Source of the DNA: Polymorphum gilvum SL003B-26A1
GTDB lineage: Bacteria; Pseudomonadota; Alphaproteobacteria; Rhizobiales; Stappiaceae
Assembly: GCF_000192745.1 (NCBI RefSeq)
Contig: NC_015259.1
Span: 635,001-699,000 of the forward strand
Direction: 5' to 3'
Length of the DNA stretch: 64,000 nucleotides
Below are positions 63,088 through 64,000 of the stretch, piece by piece (within the stretch, counting starts at the first letter, position 1; each line of letters starts with the position of its first letter). The notes under the pieces were generated by a model. The model had not been told where the DNA came from and did no database searches. It worked only from the letters and a program-made list of their open reading frames with translations. Position numbers and translations under genes: made by a program.

Positions 63088-63920
63088 TGCAGCTGTTCTG
63101 GCTGTTCTTCATCATTTCGGCGCTGCAGCCGGTTCTGCAGCGCCGATATCTTGAGGCGATGCGCACACGTAAGATCGCCAACATCGAGAAGAAGCGCGGC
63201 AGTCGCGTCATTCTGCTGATTCATCGGCAGGAGACTATGAACCTGCTTGGTTTCCCCCTGATGCGCTACATCGACGTCAATGACTCGGAGGAAGTCCTGC
63301 GCGCGATCCAGATGACCGACGACGAAGTGCCGCTCGACATCGTGCTGCACACACCGGGCGGCCTTGTGCTGGCGGCAACACAGATTGCCCGCGCCATTCA
63401 GGGACACAAGGGCAAGGTCACAGTGTTTGTGCCACACTACGCGATGTCCGGTGGCACGCTGATCGCACTCGCTGCCGACGAGATCGTGATGTGCGAACAT
63501 TCCGTGCTGGGACCCGTCGATCCGCAACTTGGCCAGCTGCCTGCTGCCTCGCTCATCAAGGTCGTCGAGGAGAAACCCATCGCCGAGATCGACGACCAGA
63601 CCCTGATCATGGCCGATGTCGGTCGCAAGGCCATTGCGCAGATCGAGGCGTTCGCAAAACACTTGCTGTCCGACAAAATGGACGAGAACCGCGCGGCGTC
63701 CGTGGCGGCGAAGCTGGCGACGGGCACTTGGACCCACGACTATCCCATCTCTGCCGATGAGGCCCGCGACATGGGCCTGCCCGTTGGAACGGACATGCCC
63801 AAGGAAATACTGGAGCTGATGACGCTCTATCCGCAGCCGGTTCGGCGCCAGGGCGGTGGCGTGGAATACCTGCCCGAGCCGCGGCAGCGAGAGGCGCGCC
63901 GCGCCATGTCCACGCGCTGA
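63078..63920 (+). CDS. SDH/SppA-type Clp-fold membrane serine protease
   Basis: A 280-aa protein with one N-terminal helix (QLFWLFFIISALQPVL). Clp-protease fold with oxyanion region DIVLHTPGGLVLAATQIA, catalytic serine in HYAMSGGTLIALAAD and VLGPVDPQLGQLPA. Family: serine dehydrogenase proteinase / SppA-like. GAAGGAGG before the ATG. Co-transcribed with rhomboid. Confidence 0.88.
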   Translation: MDIMQLFWLFFIISALQPVLQRRYLEAMRTRKIANIEKKRGSRVILLIHRQETMNLLGFPLMRYIDVNDSEEVLRAIQMTDDEVPLDIVLHTPGGLVLAATQIARAIQGHKGKVTVFVPHYAMSGGTLIALAADEIVMCEHSVLGPVDPQLGQLPAASLIKVVEEKPIAEIDDQTLIMADVGRKAIAQIEAFAKHLLSDKMDENRAASVAAKLATGTWTHDYPISADEARDMGLPVGTDMPKEILELMTLYPQPVRRQGGGVEYLPEPRQREARRAMSTR

Positions 63921-63972
63921 ATGCTTGCATCAGCCGGCCGCCAAGACCGGCTCGTCAACGAAAGGATACAGG

Positions 63973-64000
63973 ATGCCCACGGTCGCTTGCCCGCAGTGCA
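63973..64000 (+). CDS. Thioredoxin, start only (cut by window end)
   Basis: Nine codons, MPTVACPQC, after GAAAGGATACAGG. The CPxC near the N terminus is the zinc motif of thioredoxin-2 (TrxC)-type proteins, and thioredoxin is the expected next gene of the heat-resistance locus. The identification rests on nine residues plus context. Confidence 0.55.

Overview
The window is GC-rich DNA from an alphaproteobacterium. Evidence for this is the 23S-5S-initiator tRNA order at the left end, the plasmid gene families present (RepA_C replicase, DUF736, DUF2958, ArdC, long ParB) and the PHA and heat-shock gene sets. I cannot name the genus from the sequence. Positions 1-2439 are the distal end of a ribosomal RNA operon. 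Everything to the right looks like mobile DNA built from pieces of several conjugative plasmids plus stress cassettes, starting right after the tRNA terminator.

Layout. 2.6-7.7 kb: RepA gene with three iterons, a TraG/VirD4-like ATPase and the antirestriction gene ardC. 8.1-9.3 kb: a porin in an AT-richer patch. 9.6-12.7 kb: a Gabija-like defence pair (OLD/TOPRIM nuclease GajA and UvrD-like helicase GajB). 13-15 kb: ardC debris, a lipoprotein, a compact integrase and an IS30 remnant. 14.8-20.2 kb: a stress cassette (universal stress protein, MarR, EmrAB-type efflux pump, HxlR, NmrA-like reductase). 21-24 kb: DUF2958 and ParB plasmid genes. 24.3-30.2 kb: an acetate kinase / MaoC-phosphotransacetylase / PHA synthase / TetR / phasin cassette, cut at both ends through fabI and phaB. 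30.8-38 kb: small plasmid accessory genes, many with their own structured leader, interrupted by an intact IS3-family element. 38.5-44 kb: MobC, relaxase, a second VirD4 and ParA with a ribbon-helix-helix partner. 44-48.3 kb: a luxR-luxI quorum-sensing locus whose luxR is split by an intact IS21-family element. 48.3-51 kb: a second compact integrase, a secreted repeat protein and a Tn3-type resolvase with res-like sites. 51-64 kb: a transmissible heat-resistance locus (HtpX, DegP-like, PsiE, three Hsp20s, MarR, FtsH, ClpK, an HPF-sigma fusion, an NDUFS4-like protein, rhomboid, an SDH-type Clp-fold protease and the first codons of a thioredoxin).

How it fits together. The element appears to carry its own mobility (two coupling ATPases, relaxase, two partition modules, recombinases), establishment functions (ArdC and several small acidic proteins), defence (Gabija-like) and payloads for heat, oxidative and carbon-storage stress. 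Quorum-sensing control is probably lost because luxR is broken.

The most unusual pattern is a family of about 200-bp leaders. They lie directly upstream of ardC, DUF736 and two small acidic genes, and share blocks around stems whose bases differ while pairing is kept. Related leaders precede DUF2958 and other accessory genes. I propose that they are structured promoters or RNA leaders for entry-stage expression, possibly analogous to single-stranded promoters of conjugative plasmids. That role is inference; the repeats and pairing are visible in the sequence.
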